From positions 3,348,001 to 3,412,000 of the forward strand of contig NW_026570224.1 in assembly GCF_019649055.1 (NCBI RefSeq): DNA of 64,000 nt, read 5' to 3'. The stretch is from Paramacrobiotus metropolitanus (taxonomy: Eukaryota > Tardigrada > Eutardigrada > Parachela > Macrobiotidae). Below the pieces are notes generated by a model, which saw only the letters and a program-made list of their open reading frames with translations, had not been told where the DNA came from and searched no databases. Shown piece by piece: positions 28,513 through 39,905 of the stretch. Both the position numbers and the translations under genes were made by a program. How positions within the stretch are numbered: the stretch's first letter is position 1; each line of letters opens with the position of its first letter.

Positions 28513-31392
28513 ATGTCCCAAGAAATAGAATCCGCGGAGTATGTTGTTTCTGCAATCCTTGTGTTGTCGCCACCCGAAAATGTGATAAAAAACATCTCAA
28601 ATATCCTGTTGTTTTGTTGCAGCATTGTCCGTCTCGTATTACAATTTTTAAAGGAGAATAATCTGATGAGGACCTATCAAACTCTCCAGGTAAGCCTAAG
28701 GCATTGTAAAACTAGTGGAAATTTTAGCATTACTTTATAAAGTTTTTAGAGATTTTTAATAACTTAACATTGTTTTGTGTGTTTGAAGGACGAAACCAGT
28801 ATTAGTTTAAACACCGTGGAGAGTATCGAGTCTTTCGTTACGGAAATCCATCAGGGACACTGGGATACCGTGTTGAAAGTTGTGCAACCATTGAAGTTGC
28901 CTGACAAGAAGCTTATGGATTTATACGAGCAGGTGCGCGTTTCTCCACTTGTGCTTCTCTTTCCCAAATTTTTTTATTAACTGACCAGGTGGGTCAGTCT
29001 GTATTGACTGTTATTTCATCTTGCGCTTCTAATTTTTGCTACAGCTTAGGATGTATGCGACAATTTTTTCAGTTTTATTAATTTATTTCTGCTTTTTCAG
29101 ATTGTAATTGAGCTGATAGAAATGCGAGAACTTGGTGCTGCCCGTTCCCTGCTCCGTCAAACGGAGCCCATGTTGAAGCTAAAAGATCTTGATCCAGACC
29201 GCTATATGCGACTGGAAAATGTCTTGGGAAGAAATTATTTTGATCCAAAAGAGGTGCGAGCGCGCTTTGTTTATTCCGCTGCTCAAGTCATTCTCGCCGT
29301 ATCGGTATCAGAATAACGAATATCGATCGCATTGTGTGGAAATTTGAAATCCAGGCCTAATGCATGTTGCGTATAAAGGCAGTTCTTTTTTGGATTAGCC
29401 GTTGCCGCGCTGGGCGAAGTATTTCTACAGTTGGGTTTTACGCAGGTTTATCCGGAAGGTGGAAGTAAGGATAAGCGGAGAGCAGCTATTGCGCAGTCGC
29501 TTGCCGGAGAAGTCTCGGTCGTTCCACCAGCCCGTCTCTTAACGCTTCTGGGTCAGGCTTTGAAATGGCAGCAAGTTCAGGGACTTCTTCCGCCAGGTAG
29601 GTTCTGTTTTGCTCTGTCATTTTTCGTGAGGTTTAATTTTGTACTCCCAAGTGCCGAATTTATTTCAATTTATTTTGCTTGGTAGCGGTGTAATGATATG
29701 CTTTTTCAGGTGTCCAGTTAGATTTATTTCGGGGAAAAGCTGCTGTTCGGGAACAAGAGGAGGAAACATACCCTACGCAGCTGTTTAAAGCCATTAAGGT
29801 ATTGACATTTTTTTAAATTTGCTGTTTGAAAGCACCGTTCATGCCTGTTATTCATCATTATTGGTAATTATTATCTTACATCTGCTCGGTTTTAGTTGGG
29901 AAGCAAGTCTTATGCCGAATGCATCAAGTTTTCTCCGGATGGAATGTGTATTGCTACAGGAAGTTTTGACGGTATTATTGAAATTTGGAACTATCTCACT
30001 GGTAAACTCCGGAAGGATCTCAAGTATCAAGCTAACGTAAGTATCCTGAGATGCTTGTGTTCGTTTTAATGGTAACGGAAAGTGGTTTAGGACGCACCGA
30101 TGATGATGGATGCAACCGTACTAGCACTGGCATTCAGTCGCGACATGGAGATGCTTGCTAGTGGAGACAAAAATGGAAAAATATTTGTAAGATGGAAAAA
30201 TATTTTTTTTCGTAATTATTTCATGTTCTTTAACCCAGTTCTCTGGTGAGTTCGCGAAAATATTAAGAAAAACCGATTTTTGTTGTCAGATCTGGAAAGT
30301 TCAAACTGGACAGACCATTCGAAAATTCGATGCGGCGCATTCCAAAGGTGTCACTAGCCTGGAATTCAGTCGGGATAATACCCAGATCCTTTCCGGTTCC
30401 TTCGATCATACAATGAGGTAAAATTGTTTTACCTACACATTTCGACTCGTACAAAATTGTGATTCCATTTCTAACTGTGCCGTATAAATTTGATAACAGA
30501 ATCCACGGGATGAAATCCGGCAAGATATTGAAAGAATTCAGGGGTCACACGAGTTTTGTTAACGACGTACATTTCACCATTGATGGCCACCATGCCATCA
30601 GTGGAAGCTCTGATGGATCGATCCGTGTATGGTCAGCACGAACGGGGGAATGCCAGCACACCTTTAAGCCGCTGACAAATTTGGCCATCGAAGTTCCCAT
30701 TAACAGTATTCACCTGAATCCCAAAAATACTGAACAAATCATAGTCTGCAATCGCGCCAACACGTTAACCATCATGAATCTGCAGGGCCAGGTTAGTGCA
30801 CCTGTGGAGAATAGTATTAATTCTAGATTGTGAGAAACTTCGAATTTTAACAAACAGTATTTTTTATTTTGTCTGTTAATCGCTACAAAACATTTCTTTC
30901 ATTTATAGCGTAATGTATTCGGTGTTGTGCTACTGAAATTCGACTCAGATTAGAAAATATGGCAAAGGGGTTTATTTTATAACTACTCTAGCTGATTTCC
31001 GAAAGGGTTTCTAATGCACGAATCTCTGATTCGCTGAACGTATGAGGTACGTTTTTCTTGTTTATTCATCCGGCTGTTTTCAGATAATACGAACACTGAC
31101 TAGTGGTAAGCGAGACAAGGGTGATTTTGTTTGCGCTGTCCTTTCCCCTCGAGGAGACTGGATTTATGCAGTGGCAGAGGACGGTGTGATGTACTGTTTC
31201 AATGCCTTAACCGAAAAACTGGAACGAACATTAACGGTATAAAAGAGCCTCTTATCGAACTGCAGCTTTGTTGTTTTACTTCCCTTCTTTTAGGTCCATG
31301 ATAAGGAAGTTATTGGTGTATGCCACCATCCGTTCCAGAATGTAATGTGCACATATAGCGCCGATGGAATTATTAAATTATGGCGTCCTTGA
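28513..31392 (+). CDS. SMU1: SMU1, WD40 spliceosome factor
   Basis: Twelve exons (28513-28538, 28623-28689, 28789-28932, 29101-29253, 29446-29596, 29710-29798, 29896-30036, 30091-30186, 30290-30417, 30500-30791, 31084-31236, 31294-31392) join without any phase conflict to 512 residues, almost exactly the length of animal SMU1. The N-terminal LisH motif ([14 protein letters not shown]) and CTLH segment are followed by the family's linker ([31 protein letters not shown]) and about seven WD repeats, e.g. [14 protein letters not shown] and [11 protein letters not shown], ending in KLWRP. SMU1 works with RED/IK in activation of the spliceosomal B complex in the nucleus. Introns are 36-300 bases. 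The second half of the protein carries exon junctions in the WD repeats. Identification is secure. Confidence 0.97.
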
Positions 31393-32131
31393 GATTTTGT
31401 GGTTGTTGTTTATTGTTGGGGTGGATGTATTGTTATTTTTATTTTATTTTGTACGAGTAATATGCCGTTAACAGTAAGAAATTCTCAGTGTGGATTTCAC
31501 ACTGTCATTGAAAACCCGAACCAGTTCGAATTTTGTTGTACTTGCTGCTTGCACTTCCTTCGATATTTTGTTGGCAGTTAATCGTGAGTTGTGAGTAGAG
31601 AAACGCTTTAGAAAACTCAACGAAAAACTGTTTGAGCAGTCACTGTGTAATGTGTTTTTTAAGTTTAGGTTTGTAGTAAGCACTAAGCACTACTTTGCAA
31701 ATGATGCTCCAACATCAAAAGATTTCAAATACTACTTCACCTGGAAAAATTATGTGCGAGCAATCTATGAAATAGTTATTACAGTTATTTTATAAAAAAT
31801 AAAATAGATGCATGCGGGATTTTTTTCTCACAGTTGTGAGAAGTGAGAAAAAAAATTGGGGAATGAGTTGTTACAAGTACTCTCAAATTTTACTGTGGTT
31901 AACAGCCTGTCGCAAAGTCAACCTACCACAGAGCCGTGGCTTTAACACTGCGGTTATTGGCAGTCTGACAATGCAGTAGTTTTTTGACTAGGCAAAAGTA
32001 AAACAAAGAATGTCCAACTACAGCTGAAAGCCTGAAAAGCCAAACCTTTTCGATGCAAAGGCACGTTTTATGCTCTATTTGATGATCATGCTGGATTGTA
32101 GTCTTAATGAGTGCCGTGCTAATCTGAGATA
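31393..32131. other. SMU1 3' flank and EME1 promoter interval
   Basis: Contains a poly(A) signal (aataaa) at about 31798 and, 20 bases later, a 13-base perfect hairpin (31819-31831 with 31843-31855). The 270 bases before the EME1 start are probably its promoter and 5' leader. No coding sequence is visible. Confidence 0.5.
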
Positions 32132-34712
32132 ATGGGCGACTGTTCGGACAGCGATATCGAATGCATTTCCGACACATACAGAATTCCTGAACCAGTTTCT
32201 TGCCCAGATGTGTTGCTGGCGGGTTCCAGTGGCGATTCCTCCAGCTCTGTGGTCCTTCTGTCGGACAGCCCCTTCCGTCCCCTTTCTGTTCCTTCAAGGT
32301 CGTCTTCCGCTGACCGACTTCCAGTTAGTAAGAATGCCCGCGGAGACCCTTCGGATGTGGAAACAGAGGAACCGTGGATGGAACTGTTTGGATCGACAGA
32401 GCAGCGCACAGGCAGACGAAATCTGTCTCTGTTGGCCACTCCGAACCCAGCCGATGTGGCTATAGCTTTTGACGATGACTTTGATCCCGAAATATTATTT
32501 TTTGATCCGTCTTCGCCATTGAAAGAGACCGCTGCCAAACAGGCCTTGATATTGCCAACAAACGAAAACTGTTTGCAGTTTTCTGATAATTGTGGGCTTG
32601 ATTCAGCATTAATCTCACCCGAAAAGGATAAAACAACCAAAACTGGCACTAAGCCTACTTTAGATGAAATTAAGAAGCGTTTATCCGGCAAAAAGCCGAA
32701 GATAAAATCCACCAGAGTCGATCTGGAAGTGCGGATTGGCGAAGAAAATAACGATATTTCTCCTGTCACTGCGCCGAAAAAGATTACCAAGAAGCGCAAA
32801 GAAACTGATGACGATTTCGCAAGAAGGCAAGAAGAGCTGGCGGAAAAGAGAAGAAAGAAAGAGGAAGAAAAAGCAGTAAAACAGGCCGCCAAAGACGAGC
32901 GCGAAAAAATACGTAAAGAGAAGAAGCTGGAAAAAGAGGCATCCAAACTGGAACGAAAAGCACTGAAAGATGCTTGTCGACCAATTCAAGGCGGAGAAAA
33001 CAGCCTGAAGGTTAGTATTCAGTATGTTCTCTTGTGTTTATATTGTTTTCGAATTATTTGGTAGATTTTTTCCGAACATATAATTTTTACTATTTTGTAT
33101 TTTTCGCTATTTCGAAGACTGTTAAGGATAAGCAGCTGTAGAAGTACTTAAGTACTGCTACAATGTTTATATTGCAGTAACAAGTTAACAACACATGCAG
33201 TACATTATAAACAGTAGTTTTATTTTATATTTCCGGCAATTTTGCATGTTCTTACATCGTTTCTGTAATTTCTATGGCAGTGTTTGGTTGTATTTTTGCA
33301 ACAGCATGTGACGGCTTACATTCCGACCGGTATTTTCGAAGCATTTGGAAGGACTGAATTGGAGAATTTATTGAAGGATGAATGCCAGTGTTTACGCTAT
33401 GAGGAAACAGATGATTTCGATACTTGTGAAGTCATCTATTGGAAGCGAGAGCATATTACCGCATCGGTGGAACGTTCGGAAACCAGTGTCGCGGTATGAT
33501 TTACAGTATAATACCCGAGTAGTATTTGAAATTTTTTAGATGTACAATTGTAGATTTACTTTGCTTTGCCCAAGGAATTTTTTATTGGATATAGCCCATC
33601 CCTTCTGGATGTTTGTAGATAAATAAAAGCGTAGAACACAACCAGGAAAAACATGTCATCATACAAGTGGGAAAAAAGAATTTCGTATCGATGGTTGATT
33701 TGTACCGGCAGGTGAGTGCGCATTTTTTGTCGGTGTTTTATGCTGTCTATCGTTATGGTTTTGTATTACGTAGGTGAACCCTTCGACTGATAGAAGGGAA
33801 ACTCTGGCAGCCTTCGTAAACAAATGGAAAAGTAAATATCCAGACTACAGACTATATTTTTTTGTGTACGGAATGGAAAAGTATTTTCGGTAAGCGGTAC
33901 TCTTATTATGCCGGTTTTGCTATTTTGATTCTGACTATTGGGAACTCCGTCTAGCAATCAACTTAATAATTTGGCTCATGGAGATAATCGACCGGCACGA
34001 GCAAAACCAATTCGGAAGTCTATTGCCGATATTCCTTATAACATTACATACGATGATGTTGAAAATGTGAGTTTTCTCTTGCAAAACGCCAGTTAAAACC
34101 AAAATGCCATCCATCGTTTTTGTAAATTCACGATGCCTTTTCGGTATTAAATACGTGTCGAATAATATTCACTTTGTTAAAGGCGATGATGGATCTTTTG
34201 TGCCGGTTCAACCTGAAAATTGACCAAATCGAAACGACAAAAGACTTCGCTCGGTATTTGATTACAATGCATAAAGCTGTATCGGAATTCCACTTTAAGT
34301 AAGTCCGCATCGCTTTTTGATACTTCTCTCGTTCCCGTAACGGAGATAATATTTTTTCAGGGCTATGAAGCGCCAACAGACGCATCTATTTGATGCACTG
34401 TCCGCAAATACAAAAACCCATGGCGTTACTGTGACGGACGACGCACTGGACGGATACAAAGAACTGTGGATTCGACAGTTACAGCAGTTTATGTTGATCT
34501 CGCGCGATGTAGCCTTGGCGATCGCTAATTTGTACGGATCTCCTCGCGTTCTCCTTAGTGCCTATGATGCTTGCTTGACGGATAAGGATCGGGAACGGCT
34601 ACTTGAGAACGTCATTGTACGCCGGGGAACAGAGCGACGCATTGGGCCAAAAATGTCCCGAATGATTTGTAAATATATGTGCTCAAATGACGGGTGTGAA
34701 GTTTTACAATAA
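32132..34712 (+). CDS. EME1: EME1-type partner of MUS81 structure-specific endonuclease
   Basis: Exons 32132-33010, 33281-33493, 33619-33711, 33774-33889, 33955-34066, 34183-34298 and 34361-34712 join in phase to 626 residues. The first 290 residues are acidic and disordered (IECISDTYRIPEP near the start could bind SUMO) and end in a Lys/Glu-rich coiled coil (KEEEKAVKQAAKDEREKIRK). Residues 294-480 are the ERCC4-like nuclease fold (VTAYIPTGIFEAFGRTELEN, HVIIQVGKKNFVSMVDLYR). The C-terminal helix-hairpin-helix part contains VALAIANLYGSPRVLLSAY and RRIGPKMSRMI. In animals EME1 is the non-catalytic subunit that, with MUS81, cuts recombination and replication-fork intermediates in the nucleus. 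I see no ERKxxxD nuclease motif, as expected for EME1. EME2 is an alternative name in vertebrates, but most invertebrates have one gene. Confidence 0.88.
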
Positions 34713-35904
34713 GTAATGCGCAAGCTAATACGTTGGTTATTTGTTGAGAACGCCTGCGTTTATATTTTTTTCCCATGATGCTACTATGCTTTTGCTTTGA
34801 ATGAGCAGTTTTTTTCCGGAAGCAGTGGCTTTGGTTATATTTAAGTTTAAATTTGTTCCAGTTATTGGCATCGAGCAGTATTCAGTGTAGCAAAAAAACA
34901 AGCGCCCCGTGTTTGCGGTACCGTGTTCTTTATTAAATTTGAACAGTTACCTATTTTTAAAAATCAGTTCCAATAGATGCAATAAGAAATTATACTTATA
35001 AATAGAATACAATGAAAATATGAGTTTATATCTGTTCGTTATCAACGCATTATTGTTGGGAGATATTTACAGTACTGCATAGCTACTCGGATTGTTCTAC
35101 TAAAACTATACTATCAGTTTTAACTTTTTATAGCCAGAGTGAGTTATCTGTTTTTCCCAGCCTAATAGTTTATAAATGGTGAATCAGTGAAAAGATTGAA
35201 AATTTACTGGCGTCCAGGCCGTATTGGGAAATCACAGCGTTAGTTGCGGTTTGGTAATTATCGGATGTTTCACCTTGGTTATCCATGTGTTTCATAAAGC
35301 TCGAAGTCTGAATCACTCGTGCGAAACATTTTTGGCCTATGTGAGAATGATAAGTCGCGCTTGAGTCATAATAAATATATAACTCTCCGTAATTTTTCCG
35401 GTATTATGTTGACGCCCACTCACAAAACTCGATTGCATCGTCACTAGACTAAAAACTATGCATGCGATATCCTGGATTTAATTTAGCATGGCTGACCAAT
35501 ATAACAGCATTTTAATTTGTTATGAATCAGTGGTAAAATCAGAGACAGGTGTTGATTTGCCGACACATGGCGACAATTAGCGCTTTAGGCAGATTGACGA
35601 CGTGCTATAAGCGCAACTTCCGCTCACTAAATAAATTATTAAGGATGCAATCAATCAGGGTTAGTTGTAACAAAGTTAACTAATCGTTTTATGATTTTTG
35701 ACCAACTGTTAACCAGAATAAATATACGCCGAAATGTTTTTGTTAGATTGTGCCTACTGAGAAAGCGGTGTATTCACGTTTGTTAGCGGCATTCTGCTTT
35801 TTTATAAATCGAGTGGTTACAGTTGTCGCTGGATGAATCTTGATGTTGTGTCGAAGAATTTGTATTCAGAAAATTTTGATCTCGTACAGATTTAAGTTCA
35901 TAAA
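34713..35904. other. Intergenic between EME1 and the repeat protein gene
   Basis: AT-rich, no open frame worth noting. Its right end holds a candidate TATA box (see separate entry). Confidence 0.5.
35803..35809 (+). promoter_or_regulatory. Candidate TATA box of the secreted repeat protein gene
   Basis: TATAAAT lies 96 bases before the start codon at 35905, leaving room for a leader of about 65 bases. A focused TATA promoter would suit a tissue-restricted secreted product. Only sequence similarity supports it. Confidence 0.4.
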
Positions 35905-38164
35905 ATGCGTGCGGAAATACCCATGTTTGCTGTATTGTTCTGTATTATGATCGTTCGTCCTTCTCAAGCGTTCTCCCTTTCGCGATCAAGACGTAAGTTC
36001 CCTGTAGGCTATAATTGTACGGAAATAATGGCTTCGCACGAACGCGTACATATGCTGATTATTGCTGATATGTATACATATTACATAAGATTAAAAAATT
36101 TACTACTCGCACTTCTTTTGTTGCGGAAATTGGTATTTATTAAAAAATTAAAAAATAGTAGGTATTAACTTGTTTGCTGTTGCGCAACATATTTACTTAA
36201 AATTTTCAGATTTCAATCAGTCGTTTTAGTTTAAACCGCAGTCGCACGTCATGTCTTGCTGACTTTGATGTAAGTATATAATTAAATCAATAAAAATATT
36301 AAGCTGCAGTAAAAATCAAATTTTGTACAACGTTGCAGGCGAAGAATCATTTTTTGACACGCCACCGGAAACTCTGGAAACTGCCATTGAAAAAAATCGT
36401 CGAAATCCTTTAGTATGTAACAGCGGATCTGGCATGCCGACTGATAACCAGCCAAATAATCAAGCTACGAATGCGCCATTCCGGAGAAAACCTTTCGTTT
36501 TTGTGAACAGCGCTACCGCCCAGGCTGGTCAGCAGCCGGTTCCCGCTCCTACATCGACAAAACAGCGACCACTAGCCCCTCAAAGGACCTTCACCAGAGC
36601 TGCTGTGCGGCCGCAAACAACAACTCCCGCTTCGACCGCCACGGCATCCACACCGCTGCCGTTTATTGATTTTAATTCAACCGACGGTGTCATTGTCATC
36701 ATGCCGAACCAGTTTACACCGGAACCGGAAAGCAGTACCAGTGCAGCCGGAATTACCGGTTCACCGGTCAGTCAGTCTGATGGAAGCTCTCCGAATCGGA
36801 ATGCACCGAATCCTAACTTCCCTGGAAATCTCATCAGACGACCAACACGTCCAGGATTGATGGTGACTACTTCGACACTGCCGCCGTTCATCGACTTCAA
36901 CTCCACCGACGGCGTGGCTGTTATACTGCCAAACCAGGTTGTGCTGGATGGTACAAGCGGGCAGCAGTTCGCATCGAATGCAAATTTCGATTCTCTCCGC
37001 AATTCCTCTTTCAAAGCACAAGGAGCGGCGACAGGCGATGCAACCGCTGACGCGGCTAGTAACTTGCAATCAAATCAGTTTTCGAATCAGTTCCACACGG
37101 TGGACGGCTCAGTCGCACAGACCGGCAGCCATGCAGCCGGCACCGGAAGTAACGTCCAGTTGAGCGGTTCATCGCAGGCCAAAAGCAACGGAATGGCAGA
37201 TAACCAACAACAGATGGTTGCGGTCCGGACAACCGATGGTAATCCTCGAACATTTTACTTACATTAATTTTGCTGCTCGTGAAAACGTATTATAAATTAT
37301 TGAAAACTGTAATGCTTTTATTCGACAACTGCCAATTCGGTAAATATAATCAACCCGCGTTGGCAAAAACTACGAGTAAGTTACACACATGCCTGCACAG
37401 GCTGCACTACAGTGACTACACATGCATGTTACCTAGTTTTCCCCTAAATCATATGGCCTAGCAATGTTCTTCAAAATGGTTAAACATTCCTGGGTCGCAT
37501 TAGCAACCCAGGAATGTTCAAAAAAATTAAAAATTCACGCAAAATATTTAGTTATTTTCTTCATTTAGGGAACATAATTTTGGTTCCCATGGATTCCACA
37601 CACAATTCCCCGTCCGACGGAACATTTCTCCAGACCAACAATCAAGGCTTCCAATCAGCCGGCAACACCGTAGCTACAGGGAGTGGCACCGTGGGAACCG
37701 GTAGCGTCTCTTCCAATCAGGATTCGCAACTCCTAACCAACGATCTCGGTACCCAGTCTCAGAGTTCCAACACCGGCAGCGGCAATGGAAAAGATGTTCT
37801 TATAAAAGGTGCAGCGGTCAGCAGCTCCAACGGACAAAGTTCTCAGCAGAACTGGGCGGAGAACAGCCAAGGCATCGTGGGCTTACAGCGCGGAGGCAGT
37901 ATGTGGCGGCAAGACAGTCAGCAGCAGAATTCTCAGGGAAAAGGCGGAGCCAGTGGTCAGGCTTTTGCTCCGGACGGTTCAGGTTCATCCGAACAAAATT
38001 CCCAAACGTTTACGGATAATCAAGGTACCCGTGTGCAATCGAACAGTAGGAGCCGAGCGACAGGACGGGGAGTAAAGATTTCCGGTGCATCGAATTCCGG
38101 CGGCAATCAAGGCGGATTTATCATGCGAATTCCGCTTAGTACGTCGTGGTCATTCGCTCGGTAA
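35905..38164 (+). CDS. Secreted low-complexity repeat protein of unknown function
   Basis: Three exons, 35905-35992, 36339-37238 and 37569-38164, join in phase 1 and 1 to 527 residues. Residues 1-22 are a signal peptide (MFAVLFCIMIVRPSQA), followed by a dibasic site (SRSRRE). The body is rich in Ser, Asn, Gln, Gly and Thr and almost free of Cys. A motif FIDFNSTDGVxVIxPNQ occurs twice, near residues 134 and 209, about 75 residues apart, each preceded by a Pro/Thr stretch (RPQTTTPAS..., RPGLMVTTS...). A third, weaker copy (TTDGNIILVP) forms only when exons 2 and 3 are joined. The third exon is a Gly/Ser/Gln/Asn matrix-like region ending in a short basic tail. A poly(A) signal lies near 38240. 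I recognise no family; an extracellular matrix, cuticle, eggshell or silk-like role is possible but unproven. An unspliced exon 2 would stop at 37267. Confidence 0.75.
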
Positions 38165-39905
38165 TAATTCTGATTATATGTAGTGTTTTTCAGTTTGTAT
38201 TCTTTGTTTGCTATCGGTTTTCTGCCGCTGACCTTTTTTAATAAATACCTCTACTCGTTTTTGTATGCTGATCTAAATATGTGCCCGTATCAGTTTATCT
38301 TCAAGCCGGTGAAAGATTCTTAATTTAAAATAAAATTCAAAAATAGCAACTGCTTGTTGTTCTGTGCGCATTTTCAGCTTCTAAGTTCACATAACTCAAC
38401 ACTATCACCACTTCTGCTGACGCTGTAGTGTTATTTTGTCAGACACTATAATATCAATACAGTAATATTTATTCAGTAAGTCGACACTTGCTACAGCAAA
38501 TATAGATATGGTAATCATAATCATAAGTTATCAACGATAAAACTGGTGTATAATTATTAAATAATTTCTATGCAAGTACGCACTGCTTTTGATATCTAAT
38601 TATTATATTTATACAATTGCATGGTTGAAACTATTGTCGCTGTCGTGGTACCGAATCCGATCATTAACCTATAAGTTCAGTCTGTTACCGTTTCGGTACA
38701 TCTTTTATGACTTTTACAATGGAATTACAGTACCTTTTTGACCGCATGTGGTTTGCTGAAGTAGAAGTTCATCGTACATAGAACAGCTTTTATGAGTACC
38801 ACAATTGCGTCAAACATATCTTCCGTGCGGAGTATCTCATTTACTGCCCGATGAATGCACGTGTTTATTCTGGGCTGTTTGTTGTGATAATAATTTTGAT
38901 CAGTTCTGACAAGATAATTATATGTTGTACCGCATGATAATTAGTTAAATCCACCATAACATTGTTCGATAGTCTTTACAACTTGCAGATTCAATTTGTC
39001 ACATTGGCAGTTTGATGTACGACAATAATTTATCGTCTGTAATACAATATTAAAAAGCCTCATCAACAAAGAAATCTCATAAATATTCCAGTAATGCATT
39101 GATGATTCAAGTAACTTTTTACAGTGCTCGTGTCATCGTTGAGGCAACACAACACCAGCTTCACGAACAAAAAATACAAATAATTCTCGCAGTTAACACT
39201 TAAATAAGCAAAAACTGACGAACTGTTTGCACAGAGAAAAAAGGTCATTCATCGCCGGTTGCTTTTGTTTGCACAAGCAGTGTAAGTATACAATCTGGAA
39301 AAAGTGCACGCCATCGATCAAAAGCCGGTAATAGGATCGTCTCTTTGCTTTGAATTATGGCTGCAATAAAACCACAATGTAAAATGAACAAACGAACAAG
39401 ACACATGGAGTCAAACAATATTATACTTTGTGCCTCGTGGTAATGATTACTAATCGGTAACGGCTATTTACATTGTTTAAACAATAACCCAGTTCACAAA
39501 TGTTGGCTTTTTTGTATAGATTAATTAGACCATAGCAGCCTTTTTTGTTTTTTTGCTGATCCCGCTGGGTTAGTTCTTTTGCTCCGCAGTTTCAAACACA
39601 ACGTTTTTAATTGGCTGCTAAACTCAAAATTAGCAACAAAATTCCTAAGATTCCGACCTTTGCATCCAATTACTGAAGCACTTAAGTTAAAAAGAAAACA
39701 AATTAAGGCATATATGTATGCAATTTCGCCATTAAATGCGCTGATAAAAAGCCCTTAAAATATAGTTTTTGACAGGATAAGAACAGCTCTTTTAAAATTC
39801 TCAATATATGCCATTCGAAGTAGGACAGTATGCGCTACGAGCTTAAATCAGCACCATTAAGTGCAAATAGTCTGCCATTAACATACTGTAATACAAATAC
39901 ACATT
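38165..39905. other. Intergenic, converging 3' ends
   Basis: Between the 3' ends of the repeat protein gene (+) and the RIN-type gene (-). AT-rich, with no coding frame over about 60 codons and no RNA gene that I recognise. Confidence 0.5.

Noticed and set aside
32119-32946. 275-codon minus-strand frame opposite EME1
   Set aside because: Mirror frame of the EME1 first exon; Ser/Phe/Leu-rich composition typical of the antisense of Lys/Glu-rich coding sequence.
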